A DNA stretch of 64,000 bases from JdFR-22 sp964534325 (GTDB lineage Archaea > Halobacteriota > Archaeoglobi > Archaeoglobales > Archaeoglobaceae): NCBI GenBank assembly GCA_964534325.1, contig CAZHOR010000006.1, positions 1-64,000 on the forward strand, read 5' to 3'. The notes beneath the pieces were generated by a model. It saw only the letters and a program-made list of their open reading frames with translations, made no database searches and was not told the origin of the DNA. Every line of letters begins with the position of its first letter. Position 1 is the first letter of the stretch. Shown here in pieces: positions 9,669-18,755 of this stretch. The translations under genes and the position numbers were made by a program.

Positions 9669-9959
9669 ATGGCCGTTTGTCCTTTTTGCAAGAAAGACGT
9701 GAAACATCTGGACCTGGAAGTCTTCATTGAAGAGGAGGGTCAGCCGGTTAAAACCTTTGAGATAACCCTTTTCATTGGAAGTGAGGACTACGAGATCCCT
9801 GAAGAGATAGATGAAGATTATGTCAAGAGCTTCTATAAGTGCTCTTCATGCAAGTCCACACTTTTCGACAACAAAGAAGATACGGAGGAATTTATAAGAC
9901 ACGGAGAAGTTACAGAGCATCTTTATCCTAAATTGATTTCCAGAGCCTTCAAGGAATAG
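9669..9959 (+). CDS. Small zinc-ribbon protein
   Basis: 96 residues with two CxxC knuckles (CPFC at residues 4-7 and CSSC near 57-60) flanking an acidic middle, a typical archaeal zinc ribbon. No family name is recognised. A good ribosome site (AGGAGG, 6 bases upstream) supports the ATG. It is divergent from proS and lies 80 bases upstream of argS on the same strand, so co-transcription with argS is possible. The function is unknown; small ribbons of this kind often bind nucleic acids or serve as subunits of larger complexes. Confidence 0.75.
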   Translation: MAVCPFCKKDVKHLDLEVFIEEEGQPVKTFEITLFIGSEDYEIPEEIDEDYVKSFYKCSSCKSTLFDNKEDTEEFIRHGEVTEHLYPKLISRAFKE

Positions 9960-10037
9960 CATCGATCCTCTCTCACTGCCACTAACCCAAAATCTCCATA
10001 TCCTGTGGGTATCGTTGATTATTTAAATCAGGAGCGA

Positions 10038-11720
10038 ATGGGTGCTATGATGTTTCGTGAATTCAGAAAAGACGTGATCAACTCCCTTAAAGAACTTGAT
10101 ATTGATGAAAGATTCGTTAAAGAGAGTGAGCATGCCGAAATGGCCTGCACGGTATCTTTTAAGCTGGCAAAAGAGCAGAAAAAAAGTCCTGCAGAGGTAG
10201 CGGAAGACTTGCTCTCCCGACTCGAGCCGGGCGGTTATATCGGGAATGTGGAGGCAGTGAACGGTTACATCAACTTTTATGCTGATTACGAGTTCCTGGA
10301 GGACACCATCAGCCTTATTCTGGATATGGATGAAGATTACGGTTCTCTTGAGCTGGGAGGTAGTGTCCTCATCGAGCATACCTCATCCAATCCCGATGGC
10401 CCTCTTCACATAGGTCATCTCAGGAACTCCATTATAGGCGACACCATGGCCAGGATCTTTCAAAAGGCGGGTATTGAGGTTGCCACCCACTTCTACGTCA
10501 ACGACATGGGGAGACAGATCGCTCTGGCAGTCCTGGGGGCCCAGAAGTTCGGGGTAGACGGCAGCAAAAAGCCGGATCATGCGGTCTCCAAAGCGTATAT
10601 TGACATCAACAGGTACATGGAAGAGCATCCAGAAGAAAAAGAGGAGCTGGATAAGAAGGTTGACCAGTTGATGGTGGATTACGAGGCCGGAAATAAAGAT
10701 ATAATACCTCTTTTCGAGAAAACCGTCAACACAGCCCTCGGAGGAGTAGAAGAGACCCTGAAAAAGCTCAATGTTACTCATGACCAGTACGTGAAAGAGT
10801 CAGAGTTCGTGAGGAACAGCTACGTAGAAAAAGTTCTGAAGATACTGGATGACAGAGGTGTTCTGCAGAAAGATGGTGCCTGGTACATCGATCTGAGCGA
10901 TTACGGTCATGAAAAGGAGTTGTATGTAAAGAGAAGAAGCGGCACCACCCTTTACGTAACCAGAGATCTCGCATACCACTTGTGGAAGAACGAGAACTTT
11001 GAGAGGTCTATCAACATACTGGGCTCGGACCACAAGCTGGTGGGACAACAGCTCTCCGACGTCCTCCGCATCATGGGCTTAAAACCTCCAGAGATCGTGT
11101 TCTTCGAGTTCGTTTCATTACCCGAGGGTTCTATGAGCACTCGAAAGGGTAAATTCGTTTCCGCGGACGAGCTGGTGGACAAGGTCCTGGATGAGTCCTA
11201 CAAAATTATTGAGGATAGAGAGTTCACCAAAGAGGAGAAGAAGAGGATATCCAGAGGAGTAGCGGCAGGAGCGATCCGGTACGACTTTATCCGGATAGCT
11301 CCCGAGAAGTCCATGACCTTTGATTGGAGAAAAGCTCTGGATTTTGAGAGGCAGACGGCAAGCTACATCCAGTACTCCCACACAAGAGCTTGCAGCATAT
11401 TGAGAAAGGCCGTTGATAGTGGAATGCCTGACCTGGAATTCAAGGGTGAGCTAAACACTCCACTGGAAAGAAGACTGGTCATCTTGCTCTCCAAGTTCTC
11501 TACTGTGGTGGAGAAAGTGGTCAACGATCTGAGGCCCAGCGCCTTCGCGGACTACATAATGGAAGTGGCGAACACCTTTACCGAATACTACAACAAGCAC
11601 CCCGTCCTCAAGGAAGATGAGAGCACCAGAATGCACCGGTTGGCCGTAGTGGATGCCACCAGAATAGTATTGAGGAACGGGCTGGAATTGCTGGGAATCG
11701 AGCCACTGGAGAAGATGTAA
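10038..11720 (+). CDS. argS: Arginyl-tRNA synthetase
   Basis: Class I synthetase of normal length (about 560 residues). It shows the N-terminal Add-1 domain, the HIGH motif (SSNPDGPLHIGHLRNS), the KMSKS-equivalent loop MSTRKG, and a C-terminal DALR anticodon-binding domain rich in aromatic residues (ASYIQYSHTRA). The start is uncertain. The frame is open to a GTG at 10005. The ATG at 10038 has GGAG only 3 bases upstream. A TATA-like TTTAAATC at 10022-10029 would place a leaderless start at the ATGs 10047 or 10050 (MFREFRKD), which matches the usual family N-terminus. Confidence 0.95.
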   Translation: MGAMMFREFRKDVINSLKELDIDERFVKESEHAEMACTVSFKLAKEQKKSPAEVAEDLLSRLEPGGYIGNVEAVNGYINFYADYEFLEDTISLILDMDEDYGSLELGGSVLIEHTSSNPDGPLHIGHLRNSIIGDTMARIFQKAGIEVATHFYVNDMGRQIALAVLGAQKFGVDGSKKPDHAVSKAYIDINRYMEEHPEEKEELDKKVDQLMVDYEAGNKDIIPLFEKTVNTALGGVEETLKKLNVTHDQYVKESEFVRNSYVEKVLKILDDRGVLQKDGAWYIDLSDYGHEKELYVKRRSGTTLYVTRDLAYHLWKNENFERSINILGSDHKLVGQQLSDVLRIMGLKPPEIVFFEFVSLPEGSMSTRKGKFVSADELVDKVLDESYKIIEDREFTKEEKKRISRGVAAGAIRYDFIRIAPEKSMTFDWRKALDFERQTASYIQYSHTRACSILRKAVDSGMPDLEFKGELNTPLERRLVILLSKFSTVVEKVVNDLRPSAFADYIMEVANTFTEYYNKHPVLKEDESTRMHRLAVVDATRIVLRNGLELLGIEPLEKM

Positions 11721-11743
11721 GACGTAACATCTATTATTAGCTA

Positions 11744-12196
11744 TTATTTCCTCAACTTTACTACTTCTGACTGCTCCGCAACCTTTGAAGTGGAGATGTG
11801 TATGAGGTGTTTGTCATCTCCGCCTCCTCCATAAACCTTATCCTTTTGTAAGACTCTATCGTCCAGAAAGACCTTGCATTTATGTCCTACTGGAGGTACG
11901 CCACCCGGAGGAAACCCTATATGTTTCTCAACTTCGTATCCGCTGGCGATCCTTAAGTCTTTGCCGATCAATTTCCTGACCTTCTTCTTATCTACAGAGG
12001 CAGCGCCATCCACAATAGCGATCAAAACCTGTCCGTCGTCTGTCATGAGCGCTATAGATTTTATGATATCTCTCTTGCTGCACCCCAGCTCATCCACAGC
12101 TTCATTTACGGTGGTAGCCTTTTCGACGTCCACCATACGAGCATCGATCCCGTTCTTCTCCAAATAATTCTGGAGCCTGGTAGAGTAATCGGCCAT
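11744..12196 (-). CDS. YbaK/ProX-like aminoacyl-tRNA deacylase
   Basis: 150 residues of the YbaK/EbsC/ProRS-editing superfamily, which hydrolyses mischarged aminoacyl-tRNA such as Cys- or Ala-tRNA-Pro. Family signatures include the catalytic-pocket lysine region (KSIALMTDDGQVLIAIV) and the glycine/proline loop GFPPGGVPPVGH. It is convergent with argS and 2.2 kb from proS, whose product lacks an editing domain, so it may work in trans for ProRS. The exact substrate cannot be told from sequence. Confidence 0.9.
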   Translation of the reverse strand: MADYSTRLQNYLEKNGIDARMVDVEKATTVNEAVDELGCSKRDIIKSIALMTDDGQVLIAIVDGAASVDKKKVRKLIGKDLRIASGYEVEKHIGFPPGGVPPVGHKCKVFLDDRVLQKDKVYGGGGDDKHLIHISTSKVAEQSEVVKLRK

Positions 12197-12346
12197 GCTA
12201 ATCTCCGGCTATTCATTTTATTTTTATTTAACCCTGATGGGTAGGCGGTGTGGGTGTGGGGAATAAAATAAATAAATACTCTCTAACTTGCCAAAATGCT
12301 CCCAACTGCTGAAGACCTCCAATCACAAAAAATTGAATAAGGTACT

Positions 12347-13735
12347 ATGTTCAAATCCATACGGAGTGTTGAGATCCACAGGAGGGCTGAACTAATTGCT
12401 TTACTGGCAGTAGTCCTCATGTCCTTTGCTATACCCTTTAATACTTCATCGGTTAATATAGCCTTGCCTTCCATTGGGGATCAGTTCAACACGGATGCAG
12501 TTCTATTGGGGTGGATAGCCACGTCTTTTTTGCTTGCTGCGGCAATGTTCCTGGTCCCCATGGGTAGGCTGGGCGATATCAGGGGTCGCAGGCTGATCTT
12601 CATTCTGGGAGCATCCATTTTCACTGCAAGCTCTCTGCTGGCAGCATTATCTATCTCCACTTTGATGTTGATCTTCTTTAGAATTCTTCAGGGGGTAGGG
12701 GGAGCCATGGTATTTGCTACGGGTATAGCCATCATTACTTCTGTATTCCCTCCCGAGGAAAGAGGAAAGGTGCTGGGGATCAATTTGACATCGGTTTACC
12801 TGGGATTATCTCTGGGACCTCTTCTGGGAGGCATATTGACCCACAATCTGGGTTGGAGGAGTATATTCCTCTTAATTGTACCTATTGGTCTTCTGGCTAT
12901 CCTTTTCATGAGCAGGCTGGAAAGTGAGTGGGCAGGAGCAAAAGGAGAGAAATTCGATCTCACGGGGACCATGATCTATTCCGCAATGATCCTGTTCATC
13001 ATGTATGGCCTTTCCGACTTCCAGCCCCAGACATCAATTCCTCTAATACTCTTTGGACTCATTTTGCTGGCAGCATTCCTTTCCTACGAAAGCAGGGTTG
13101 AGCATCCAGTTTTAGAGGTCAGATTGTTCAAGAATATCACCTTTGCCTTCTCCAATCTCACTGCCATATTGACCTATTCTTCCACATTCGCCATCCCCTT
13201 CCTGTTGAGCCTCTTTCTCCAGTACATAAAGGGTTATACCGCTCAGGAAGCGGGCATATTCCTGGTAGCGAGACCGGTGGTGATGGCGTTGTGCTCTCCT
13301 TTCGCCGGATGGCTTTCCGACAGAATAGAGCCCCGGATTGTCGTATCAGTGGGACTGGCCATAATCGCATCAGGCCTTTTCATGTTCTCCATGATCGGAG
13401 TAGAAACCCCTATACTGCTAATAATTGCTAATCTCATGGTCATAGGGTTTGCATTTGCCCTCTTCAGCTCTCCCAACACCAACGCCATAATGGGATCAAT
13501 AGAAAAGAAATTTCTGGGGATCGGCTCGGCGATGGTGGGCACTACACGCATAACCGGTCAGATGACCAGCATGGCACTGGTAATGTTCGTCTTATCCACT
13601 TCGATCGGGAGAGCCACGATCACACCGGAAGTTTATCCAATGCTTGTAGAAAGCACTCAAACAGCCTTTTTGGTATTCTCCATCCTGAGCTTTACAGGGA
13701 TATTTATATCCGCTGCCAGAGGCAGGCTCCGATAA
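12347..13735 (+). CDS. MFS transporter, DHA2 (14-helix) family
   Basis: 462 residues made almost entirely of hydrophobic helices. Family marks are the loop GRLGDIRGRRLIFILG between helices 2 and 3, the antiporter motif C stretch (GLSLGPLLGGILTHNLGWRSIF), and the length typical of 14-helix drug:H+ antiporters of the EmrB/QacA group. It is expected in the cytoplasmic membrane, expelling small amphiphilic molecules. It sits just upstream of an ABC-2 exporter on the same strand, suggesting a small export locus, but the ABC gene has its own promoter. The substrate is unknown. Confidence 0.9.
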   Translation: MFKSIRSVEIHRRAELIALLAVVLMSFAIPFNTSSVNIALPSIGDQFNTDAVLLGWIATSFLLAAAMFLVPMGRLGDIRGRRLIFILGASIFTASSLLAALSISTLMLIFFRILQGVGGAMVFATGIAIITSVFPPEERGKVLGINLTSVYLGLSLGPLLGGILTHNLGWRSIFLLIVPIGLLAILFMSRLESEWAGAKGEKFDLTGTMIYSAMILFIMYGLSDFQPQTSIPLILFGLILLAAFLSYESRVEHPVLEVRLFKNITFAFSNLTAILTYSSTFAIPFLLSLFLQYIKGYTAQEAGIFLVARPVVMALCSPFAGWLSDRIEPRIVVSVGLAIIASGLFMFSMIGVETPILLIIANLMVIGFAFALFSSPNTNAIMGSIEKKFLGIGSAMVGTTRITGQMTSMALVMFVLSTSIGRATITPEVYPMLVESTQTAFLVFSILSFTGIFISAARGRLR

Positions 13736-13799
13736 GATTCTCAAGTTTCATTATAACAGTATTCTTATGGGGGAAATCTGTGATCTGTGGGAAAAACGG

Positions 13800-13807
13800 A
13801 TATAAAC
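13800..13807 (+). promoter_or_regulatory. TATA box for a leaderless ABC ATPase gene
   Basis: ATATAAAC at 13800-13807 stands about 25 bases upstream of the ATG at 13828. The longer frame starting GTG at 13780 would place this box inside the coding region, which argues for the shorter protein. Confidence 0.6.
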
Positions 13808-13827
13808 ACCTGTCCGAAATCTCCGCT

Positions 13828-14823
13828 ATGGAGCATGATGCTGATACCAATCCCATTGAGGTAGAAAACCTCACCAAGAAATTTGATGGATTCACTGCTG
13901 TGGACTCCATAAGTTTTGAAGTTAATAAAGGAGAGATCTTCGGTTTACTTGGTCCAAATGGGGCAGGAAAGACCACTGTTATCAAGGTACTGGTCACCTT
14001 AATGAAACCCACGAGTGGTGAGGCACGGGTTGCGGGTTATGACGTGGTCAAGGACTCACACCTGGTCAGAAAAAGTATCGGCATCGTCTTTCAGGAACCC
14101 ACACTCGACGTGGAGCTCACCGCCAGAGAGAACCTCGATTTCCATGCTAGACTTTATAGCATTGGTAGGGTCAAGAGAGAAGAGAGAATAGAAGAGGTTC
14201 TAGAGCTGGTTGAGCTATCGGATAGAGCTAATGAGGTTGTGAAGAACTTCAGTGGAGGTATGCAGAGAAGACTGGAGATAGCCAGAGGATTGATCCATTT
14301 TCCCACAGTCCTGTTCCTTGACGAGCCGACCCTGGGGCTTGATGTGCAGACCAGAAGAAGAATATGGGATTATATGGCTGAGATGAGCAAGCGAGAGGGT
14401 ATAACCACTATCCTGACCACCCACTATATTGAAGAGGCTGAAAAGCTGTGTGATAGGGTTGCCGTGGTGGATGTGGGAAAGATAATTGCCATCGACACCC
14501 CAGAAAACCTGAAGAAGAGAATAGGTGGAGATATTGTCTCTCTTAGAGTAGAGGAAGGAGCAGATAAATTAAAAGAAAGGTTGAGTGAGATGGAAGGCCT
14601 AAAAAATATTGAGAGCTTTAACGACGGAATCGAGCTCAATATGGAGAGAGGTGATGAAAGAATCCCTGAGATAATATCCATTTCACAGTCCACTGGAGTG
14701 AAGATAGGTTCTGTATCCATGAGAAAACCGACGCTGGAAGATGTGTTCATAAAGCTGACTGGAAGAAAGATAAGAGAGGGCGGTGAGCCTGCAAAGCCCT
14801 GGCTGAGGAGGAGAGCACGATGA
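13828..14823 (+). CDS. ABC-2 type exporter, ATP-binding subunit (DrrA-like)
   Basis: About 331 residues. Walker A is GLLGPNGAGKTT, the signature is FSGGMQRRLEIARG, Walker B is VLFLDEPTLGLD and the switch His is in TTHYIEEAE. The C-terminal 80 residues are the extension typical of drug/polysaccharide ABC-2 ATPases of the DrrA type. The stop overlaps the start of the permease gene by four bases (ATGA), so the two are translationally coupled and form one exporter. The chosen ATG follows a TATA box by about 25 bases; a longer GTG start at 13780 is possible but less likely. Confidence 0.92.
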   Translation: MEHDADTNPIEVENLTKKFDGFTAVDSISFEVNKGEIFGLLGPNGAGKTTVIKVLVTLMKPTSGEARVAGYDVVKDSHLVRKSIGIVFQEPTLDVELTARENLDFHARLYSIGRVKREERIEEVLELVELSDRANEVVKNFSGGMQRRLEIARGLIHFPTVLFLDEPTLGLDVQTRRRIWDYMAEMSKREGITTILTTHYIEEAEKLCDRVAVVDVGKIIAIDTPENLKKRIGGDIVSLRVEEGADKLKERLSEMEGLKNIESFNDGIELNMERGDERIPEIISISQSTGVKIGSVSMRKPTLEDVFIKLTGRKIREGGEPAKPWLRRRAR

Positions 14824-15581
14824 TAGAGCCTCAGGGAATCTACATACTGTGGTTGCGAGACCTCAAGAGGTATTTCAGGGCGAGAAGCAGGGTTATCGGT
14901 TCTCTAGGTATGCCATTCTTCTTTCTGGCGTTTTTGGGTATAGGATTTAGGAGAGTGGAGTTTCCCGGGCTCTCAGGTGTGCCCTACGTTGATTTCCTCA
15001 CCCCAGGAATAGTTTCCATGGTGATACTGTTCTCCAGCGTGTTCTCCGGCATTTCTGTCGTGTGGGATAGGCAATTCGGGTTTTTGAGAGAAATAATGGT
15101 CTCGCCGGTCAGCAGGGTGACCATAGCTCTGGGAAGAATATTTGGAGGAGCCACTACAGCCCTCATTCAGGGGGCACTCTTGATGGCAGTTGCCACTCTA
15201 ATAGGGTTTTTACCGCCCCTGGGAGGAATACCATTCGCTTTAATCTTCATGCTCCTCACATCTATAGGCTTCACAGGAGTCGGAGTAATTTTCGCTACCT
15301 TCATGAGAGACGTCCACGGTTTCCCTCTGATCATTAACTTCTTCATATTCCCTCTGTTCTTCTTATCCGGAGCAATATTCCCCATTACAGAGTTCCCTAC
15401 CTGGGTGAAATGGATAGCCTACGTCAACCCCCTCACCTACTGTGTTGACGGCATGAGATGGAGTCTGGTTAACTACTCGGACATTAATCCTCTGATAGAT
15501 TTCTCCGTCCCCTTCCTGTTCAGTCTGGCTATGATTATACTTGCATCCTACTTCTTCTCCAAAATGGACCTATCAGTTTGA
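14820..15581 (+). CDS. ABC-2 type exporter, permease subunit
   Basis: 253 residues with about six membrane helices and an N-terminal cytoplasmic helix (LWLRDLKRYFRARSRV). It carries the ABC-2 permease signature near the C-terminal half (FFIFPLFFLSGAIFPITEFP, then YVNPLTYCVDGMRW). It overlaps the ATPase gene by four bases and must form the membrane channel of that transporter. Probable roles are lipid, drug or polymer export; nothing in the sequence identifies the cargo. Confidence 0.92.
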   Translation: MIEPQGIYILWLRDLKRYFRARSRVIGSLGMPFFFLAFLGIGFRRVEFPGLSGVPYVDFLTPGIVSMVILFSSVFSGISVVWDRQFGFLREIMVSPVSRVTIALGRIFGGATTALIQGALLMAVATLIGFLPPLGGIPFALIFMLLTSIGFTGVGVIFATFMRDVHGFPLIINFFIFPLFFLSGAIFPITEFPTWVKWIAYVNPLTYCVDGMRWSLVNYSDINPLIDFSVPFLFSLAMIILASYFFSKMDLSV

Positions 15582-15640
15582 TCTCCCTATTGATGAGGAA
15601 GGCTTTAAATTTAAATACACATTCCTGAAGGGTGGCACTC

Positions 15641-16471
15641 ATGGAGACCATGGACATGGACATCTACTCAGGCATCTACCAGTTCATTGAAAAATACTTT
15701 ATTGACTCCATAGTGCATAAAACCGGCTATAACCCCGTGAACACCATTACCTGGGCCATCATACTGGTCATAGCTGTGGTGCTGGTGTACAGGGCCTTGA
15801 GAAGATATGATGTGAGGTTTGACTGGAAATTCGCTGCCGGCAACATTCCATTCATTCTTTTAGGTGCTTCGGTGAGGGTTGTGGAGGATGCTGGTTTCTT
15901 GCAGCCTCCAGTCTCTTACTTCTTCATGACCCCCCTGATCTACGTCATCATATTTCTCATAGCGTTCCCCACCCTCTTGGTGTCACTTAAAGTTAGAAGA
16001 GAGGACTACTGGAAACACTACGGTTCTGTAGGTCTTCTTCTATCTTTAGCTACCCTGATACTGCTTTTCTGGAAGCTCCAGCCGGTCAACTGGTGGGTAA
16101 TACCCGTAACACTGTTGCTTGCAGCAGGATTCACCATTGCGTACAGTCAGATAACGTCAAGGGTTTACAGCCCCATGAATAACACATTGAGCAACACCAT
16201 ATTCTACTCCCACATGGTAGATGGGTTCGCCACCTTTTTAGGCATACAATTTCTGGGCTACTGGGAGCTGCACGTTCTCCCCAGATTCCTCATAGACGTT
16301 TTTGGTCCCTGGATCATGATACCTACAAAGGTGATAGTCTTCGTAGCCATACTGTACGTGCTGGACTCCATGGAGGAAGACCACATGAAGGGCTTCATCA
16401 AGTTCGTGTTAATAGTGCTGGGACTGGCTCCAGGTTTGAGAGATGCCATAAGGATGACCTTCCAAGTGTAG
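15641..16471 (+). CDS. DUF63 family membrane protein
   Basis: A protein of about 276 residues with seven or so membrane helices. The sequence GASVRVVEDAGFLQPPVSYFF and the His-containing NTIFYSHMVDGFATFLGI segment match the archaeal DUF63 family of unknown function. The frame also opens at GTG 15632, but GGGTGG (15629-15634) is well placed as a ribosome site for the ATG at 15641, and an AT-rich TATA-like box (15606-15617) is about 28 bases upstream. It follows the ABC exporter by 60 bases and has its own promoter. Confidence 0.85.
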   Translation: METMDMDIYSGIYQFIEKYFIDSIVHKTGYNPVNTITWAIILVIAVVLVYRALRRYDVRFDWKFAAGNIPFILLGASVRVVEDAGFLQPPVSYFFMTPLIYVIIFLIAFPTLLVSLKVRREDYWKHYGSVGLLLSLATLILLFWKLQPVNWWVIPVTLLLAAGFTIAYSQITSRVYSPMNNTLSNTIFYSHMVDGFATFLGIQFLGYWELHVLPRFLIDVFGPWIMIPTKVIVFVAILYVLDSMEEDHMKGFIKFVLIVLGLAPGLRDAIRMTFQV

Positions 16472-16541
16472 GGGTTAAAGTTAAAGAGAGCTTATAATGA
16501 TTATAAAAAAAGCTTATATGCATTTCAAGTAAAAGACCATC

Positions 16542-17138
16542 ATGTCCGAAAAGACCGCCATCCCCCATGAGCTCAGCTTCAAAAAAATCTATCCGTATTT
16601 TATACTGTTTGCCATACTATTCTTCTCTTCAGGTGCTTCCGGTTATTTTTATGCCCAATCCAATCCCGAAATGGCAAGTGAAAGCTTTAACATGCTCTCC
16701 CAGCAGTTCGAAATCATCAAAGACCTCAACCCTGCATTGATCTTGCTCTTTATATTCTTCAATAACTTCATAAAAGCGTTAATAGCCACCGCAACCGGTT
16801 TCTTCTTCGGATTGATCCCCATATTCTTTATAACCTTCAACGGATACATAATCGGGCTGGTGGTCTATGTGGGCGGAACCAATATCGGGACATACCAGAT
16901 CATGATGCGGCTCATCCCCCACGGCATCTTCGAAGTTCCGGCCATTCTCTTGGCGTGCAGTTACGGCCTATGGGCAGGCAAACAATTTTACAGAAGAACA
17001 TTCAGAAAAGAAAACATCTCCATAAAATCAACCATCCTGCAGGCGAGCTACAAATGCGTAAGGATTGTTTTTCCTCTGTTGCTTGTGGCCGCGGTGGTGG
17101 AGACCTTTATAACTCCAGTGGTCGCTGGATTGATCTAA
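16542..17138 (+). CDS. SpoIIM-like stage II sporulation M family membrane protein
   Basis: 198 residues with five predicted helices. The family core FFNNFIKALIATATGFFFGLIP and the loop IPHGIFEVPAILLA are diagnostic of the SpoIIM/DUF95 family, widespread in archaea. The molecular role in archaea is not known; bacterial SpoIIM assists septal wall remodelling and related proteins are integral membrane factors. A TATA-like TTATATG is about 30 bases upstream of ATG 16542. It probably belongs with the neighbouring DUF63 gene in a membrane-biology locus. Confidence 0.85.
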   Translation: MSEKTAIPHELSFKKIYPYFILFAILFFSSGASGYFYAQSNPEMASESFNMLSQQFEIIKDLNPALILLFIFFNNFIKALIATATGFFFGLIPIFFITFNGYIIGLVVYVGGTNIGTYQIMMRLIPHGIFEVPAILLACSYGLWAGKQFYRRTFRKENISIKSTILQASYKCVRIVFPLLLVAAVVETFITPVVAGLI

Positions 17139-17259
17139 TTAATGATAGGTGTTATGTTTTTTAATGTAATTGCTCTTTTGTGTTTTTCTCTTTATTATTT
17201 ACATGATTGTGTTAAAATCCGTTAATTTGAATATTCATTTGTTTATTAAATTATTGTGC

Positions 17260-18693
17260 ATGAGAGTTGTTACCAAGGGTGATGGGTCGGAGTGTGAGGA
17301 GAGCATCAAGGATTTTCTTGAGAGAGATAATTTGTATCAGTTAATTCTGGAGAAGAGTACTGATGTTCTTTTTGTTCAGGATTTAAATCAGGATATTGTT
17401 TATGTGAGCCCGTCCATCGAGTCTTTAACGGGTTATAGTGTTGAGGAAGCGTTAAATATGAACGCTAAAGATTTTATGACTCCCGAATCCTATGAGAGGG
17501 GGATGGAATCCCTCCAAAAGTATTTGATTCTGGCGATGAAAGGTGAAGATATTGATGTTCCTCCCATGGAGTATGAGTACGTTTGTAAGGATGGCTCCAC
17601 CAAGTGGGGTGAGTTGAAAGCCAGTTTCCTGAAAGATTCAGGGGGTAATGTTATTGGGGTTCAGGGGGTTATTAGGGATATTGATGAGCGTAAGAGGGCT
17701 GAAGAGAGGTTGAGGGAGTCGGAGAATGAGATGTCTATGGTTTTGGGCAGTACTTCAGAGCTAATTGTTCATCAGGACATGGAGCATAGGGTGGTGTGGG
17801 CGAATAATGTTGCCGCACATTCCGTAGGTGAAGACCCAGAAAACCTTAAGGGACGTTACTGTTATGAGGTCTGGCACAATCGCAGCGAGCCCTGCGAACA
17901 CTGTCCAGTTGAAAAAGCATTAAGAACAGGTGAATCCCAGGAAGGAGAGATAAAGTCTCCTGACAGGAGAGCTTGGCTAATCCAGGGCAACCCGGTCAAA
18001 AACAATGCTGGAGAAGTGACGGGTGCAGTTGAGGTCACGCTCAACATCACTGAGCGAAGGGAGATGGAGGATAGAGTTAACCAGCTAAACGAGGTCTTAA
18101 AGTTGTTGAATAAGACATTGAGACATGATATACTCAATGATTTGACGGTTGTAAGGAACTCCATGGAGATGTATGAGGAATTAGGGGACAAAAGACTGTT
18201 GGAGAACGCTTATAATTCCATAGATGATAGTGTGAACTTGATAAAGAAGATGAAGAGACTGGAATCCCTCATCCCTTCCGAAAAGAATCTTGAACCATAT
18301 GATGCCAGAGAATTGATAGAAGAGGTAGTCAAAAACTATCAAATCGAAACAGAGATTAATGGTGATTGCACAGTGATTGCTGACGAGGCATTTACCTCAG
18401 TAATAGACAACATCCTGAGCAACGCCACAACCCACGGAAAAGCAAGTCACATCAACATACAAATAAATAGAGAAGGTGAGTACTGCTGGATAAGAATAGC
18501 GGATAACGGGTCAGGCATATCGGAAGAGAAGAGAGAAGAAGTATTCAACGAGGGGTTCAGCGGTAACGGCGGCTCAGGATTAGGACTCTACATCGTCAAG
18601 AAAACCATAGAAAGGTATGGTGGGGACATACAGATAGAGGAAAATAACCCTACCGGCACAATCATTTCTCTTAAACTAAAATGCCAAAATTGA
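17260..18693 (+). CDS. Soluble PAS-PAS sensor histidine kinase
   Basis: About 477 residues from the ATG at 17260. Two PAS domains (first near VLFVQDLNQDIVYVSPSIES, with a PAC end at GVQGVIRDIDERKRAE; second with a cysteine-rich loop CYEVWHN...CEHCPVEKA that could hold a metal or thiol sensor). The phospho-acceptor helix is LRHDILNDLTVV. HATPase motifs are complete: N box NILSNATTHG, G1 DNGSGIS, G2 GSGLGLYIV. The frame extends upstream to 17170, but that part is AT-rich and lacks coding character, so the shorter start is preferred. No response regulator gene lies nearby. Confidence 0.85.
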   Translation: MRVVTKGDGSECEESIKDFLERDNLYQLILEKSTDVLFVQDLNQDIVYVSPSIESLTGYSVEEALNMNAKDFMTPESYERGMESLQKYLILAMKGEDIDVPPMEYEYVCKDGSTKWGELKASFLKDSGGNVIGVQGVIRDIDERKRAEERLRESENEMSMVLGSTSELIVHQDMEHRVVWANNVAAHSVGEDPENLKGRYCYEVWHNRSEPCEHCPVEKALRTGESQEGEIKSPDRRAWLIQGNPVKNNAGEVTGAVEVTLNITERREMEDRVNQLNEVLKLLNKTLRHDILNDLTVVRNSMEMYEELGDKRLLENAYNSIDDSVNLIKKMKRLESLIPSEKNLEPYDARELIEEVVKNYQIETEINGDCTVIADEAFTSVIDNILSNATTHGKASHINIQINREGEYCWIRIADNGSGISEEKREEVFNEGFSGNGGSGLGLYIVKKTIERYGGDIQIEENNPTGTIISLKLKCQN

Positions 18694-18755
18694 GCTGGGC
18701 TGGAATAATTAATCTAAATATCGCCAAGTTTCCCGTAAAGCAAGTAAAAAGTAGG